Below are positions 62,994 to 64,000 of a stretch of DNA of 64,000 bases, piece by piece. The notes below the pieces were generated by a model that did no database searches, was not told where the DNA came from, and saw only the letters and a program-made list of their open reading frames with translations. Origin of the DNA: Microbispora amethystogenes (lineage in GTDB: Bacteria; Actinomycetota; Actinomycetes; Streptosporangiales; Streptosporangiaceae). The stretch is taken from NCBI RefSeq assembly GCF_016863015.1, contig NZ_BOOB01000010.1, forward strand, positions 1 to 64,000, in the 5' to 3' direction. The position numbers and the translations under genes are program-made. Position 1 is the stretch's first letter, and each line of letters begins with the position of its first letter.

Positions 62994-64000
62994 TGCGCGT
63001 TCTTGTCATCGGTTCCGGGGGTCGCGAGCACGCTCTGTGCCGGGCCCTGCGGCTGGACCCCTCCGTCGTCGAAGTCCACTGCGCCCCCGGCAACGCCGGC
63101 ATCGCCGATGTGGCCACCCTGCACCAGGTCACGCCGACGGACGGCGCGGCGGTCACCGCCCTCGCCGAGCGCCTGGGCGCCGGACTCGTGGTGATCGGCC
63201 CGGAGGCGCCGCTGGTCGCCGGCGTGGCCGACGCGGTCAGGGCCGCGGGCATCCCCTGCTTCGGGCCGTCGGCGCGGGCCGCGGCGGTCGAGGGTTCCAA
63301 GGCGTTCGCCAAGGACGTCATGACGGCCGCGGGCGTGCCGACCGCGCGGGCGTACACGTGCGTGACCGAGGAGGAGGCCGCGGCGGCGCTGGACGCCTTC
63401 GGCCCTCCGTACGTCGTGAAGGACGACGGCCTGGCCGCGGGCAAGGGCGTGGTCGTGACCGACAGCCGCGAGGAGGCCCTGGAACACGCGCGGTCGTGCG
63501 AGCGGGTGGTGATCGAGGAGTTCCTCGACGGCCCGGAGGTGTCGCTGTTCGCCCTGTGCGACGGGACGAGCGCGGTGGCGCTGCAGCCGGCCCAGGACTT
63601 CAAGCGGGCCTACGACGGCGACAAGGGTCCCAACACCGGCGGCATGGGGGCCTACACCCCGCTCCCCTGGGCCCCGGAGGGCCTGTCGGAGCGGGTCATG
63701 GCCGAGATCGTGCGGCCGACGGTCGCCGAGATGGCCCGGCGCGGCACGCCGTACACGGGTGTGCTGTACGCGGGGCTGGCCCTGACCGCCGGCGGTCCCC
63801 GCGTGATCGAGTTCAACGCGCGCTTCGGCGACCCGGAGACCCAGGTCGTGCTCGACCGGCTGGAGACCCCGCTGGGAGGGCTGCTGCTCGCGTGCGCGAC
63901 CGGCACCCTCGCGGACCATCCGCCGCTGCGGTGGCGCGACGGCGCCGCCGTGACCGTGGTGCTCGCCGCCGAGAACTACCCGGCCGACCCGGTGAAGGGC
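62994..64000 (+). CDS. purD: phosphoribosylamine-glycine ligase (partial, runs off the window)
   Basis: Second step-group enzyme of purine synthesis (GAR synthetase). The first 335 codons are present. [17 protein letters not shown] is the N-terminal signature, [24 protein letters not shown] follows, and the ATP-grasp part has [38 protein letters not shown] and [19 protein letters not shown] 62994 is the start that begins the family sequence; a -10-like box six bases upstream fits a leaderless mRNA. The C-terminal third is outside the window. Confidence 0.96.

Overview
The window looks like chromosomal DNA from a high-GC actinomycete. Codon third positions are almost all G or C, GTG and TTG starts are common, many transcripts look leaderless, and the motif cgtacgg is frequent. 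Secreted xylan-degrading enzymes with Ser/Pro linkers, a polymorphic set of P450s and the order pyrE - fbaA - DUF3151 - purA - glycerophosphodiesterase - purD suggest the Streptosporangiaceae (Microbispora, Nonomuraea or Sphaerisporangium type). That placement is inference. I recognised no tRNA, rRNA, CRISPR array, insertion sequence or prophage.

Layout. 1-2800: secreted xylan-degrading pair (GH10 xylanase, then a GH62 arabinofuranosidase cut by the window edge) with a promoter and two operator-like palindromes. 2820-6072: unknown membrane protein, then a divergent acyl-CoA dehydrogenase/HxlR regulator pair. 6087-14158: HupE/UreJ-like membrane protein and a giant secreted metallophosphoesterase, divergent from a secreted ExeM-type nuclease; PHO-box-like repeats suggest a phosphate-scavenging block. 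14343-17004: a P450 without a canonical ExxR motif, followed by an E1-like enzyme with an N-terminal leader-binding-like domain. 17007-18994: sensor kinase and OmpR-type regulator. 19135-26159: a tightly coupled minus-strand operon (adenylating ligase, flavin monooxygenase, FMN alpha-hydroxyacid oxidase, membrane-anchored P450, Kef-type antiporter) preceded by four 11-bp direct repeats; this is the best candidate for an undescribed metabolic pathway.

26416-33600: accessory and housekeeping genes (GNAT, DUF2000, F420/FMN PPOX protein, large LuxR regulator, Nudix, MMPL transporter). 33626-34705 is a decayed MFS transporter gene, followed by a DUF1778/GNAT toxin-antitoxin pair with its own palindromic operator, a metallo-beta-lactamase-fold hydrolase, an RlmA-type methyltransferase and an S9 peptidase whose catalytic His appears to be missing. 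39070-46836 is a signalling block: SpoIIE phosphatase, seven-HAMP hybrid kinase, response regulator, and a MerR regulator with a recent 90-bp in-frame duplication. 47079-52628 holds a NYN-domain protein with a very long His/Gly/Ser pentapeptide region and a protein that fuses a sigma factor, a zinc-finger anti-sigma-like domain, a membrane helix and about 670 extracellular residues.

52770-64000 is mostly core metabolism (pyrE, fbaA, purA, purD at the right edge, DUF3151, GDPD, DedA, CorA), interrupted by a TetR-controlled P450/ferredoxin/SnoaL cassette with twin palindromic operators.
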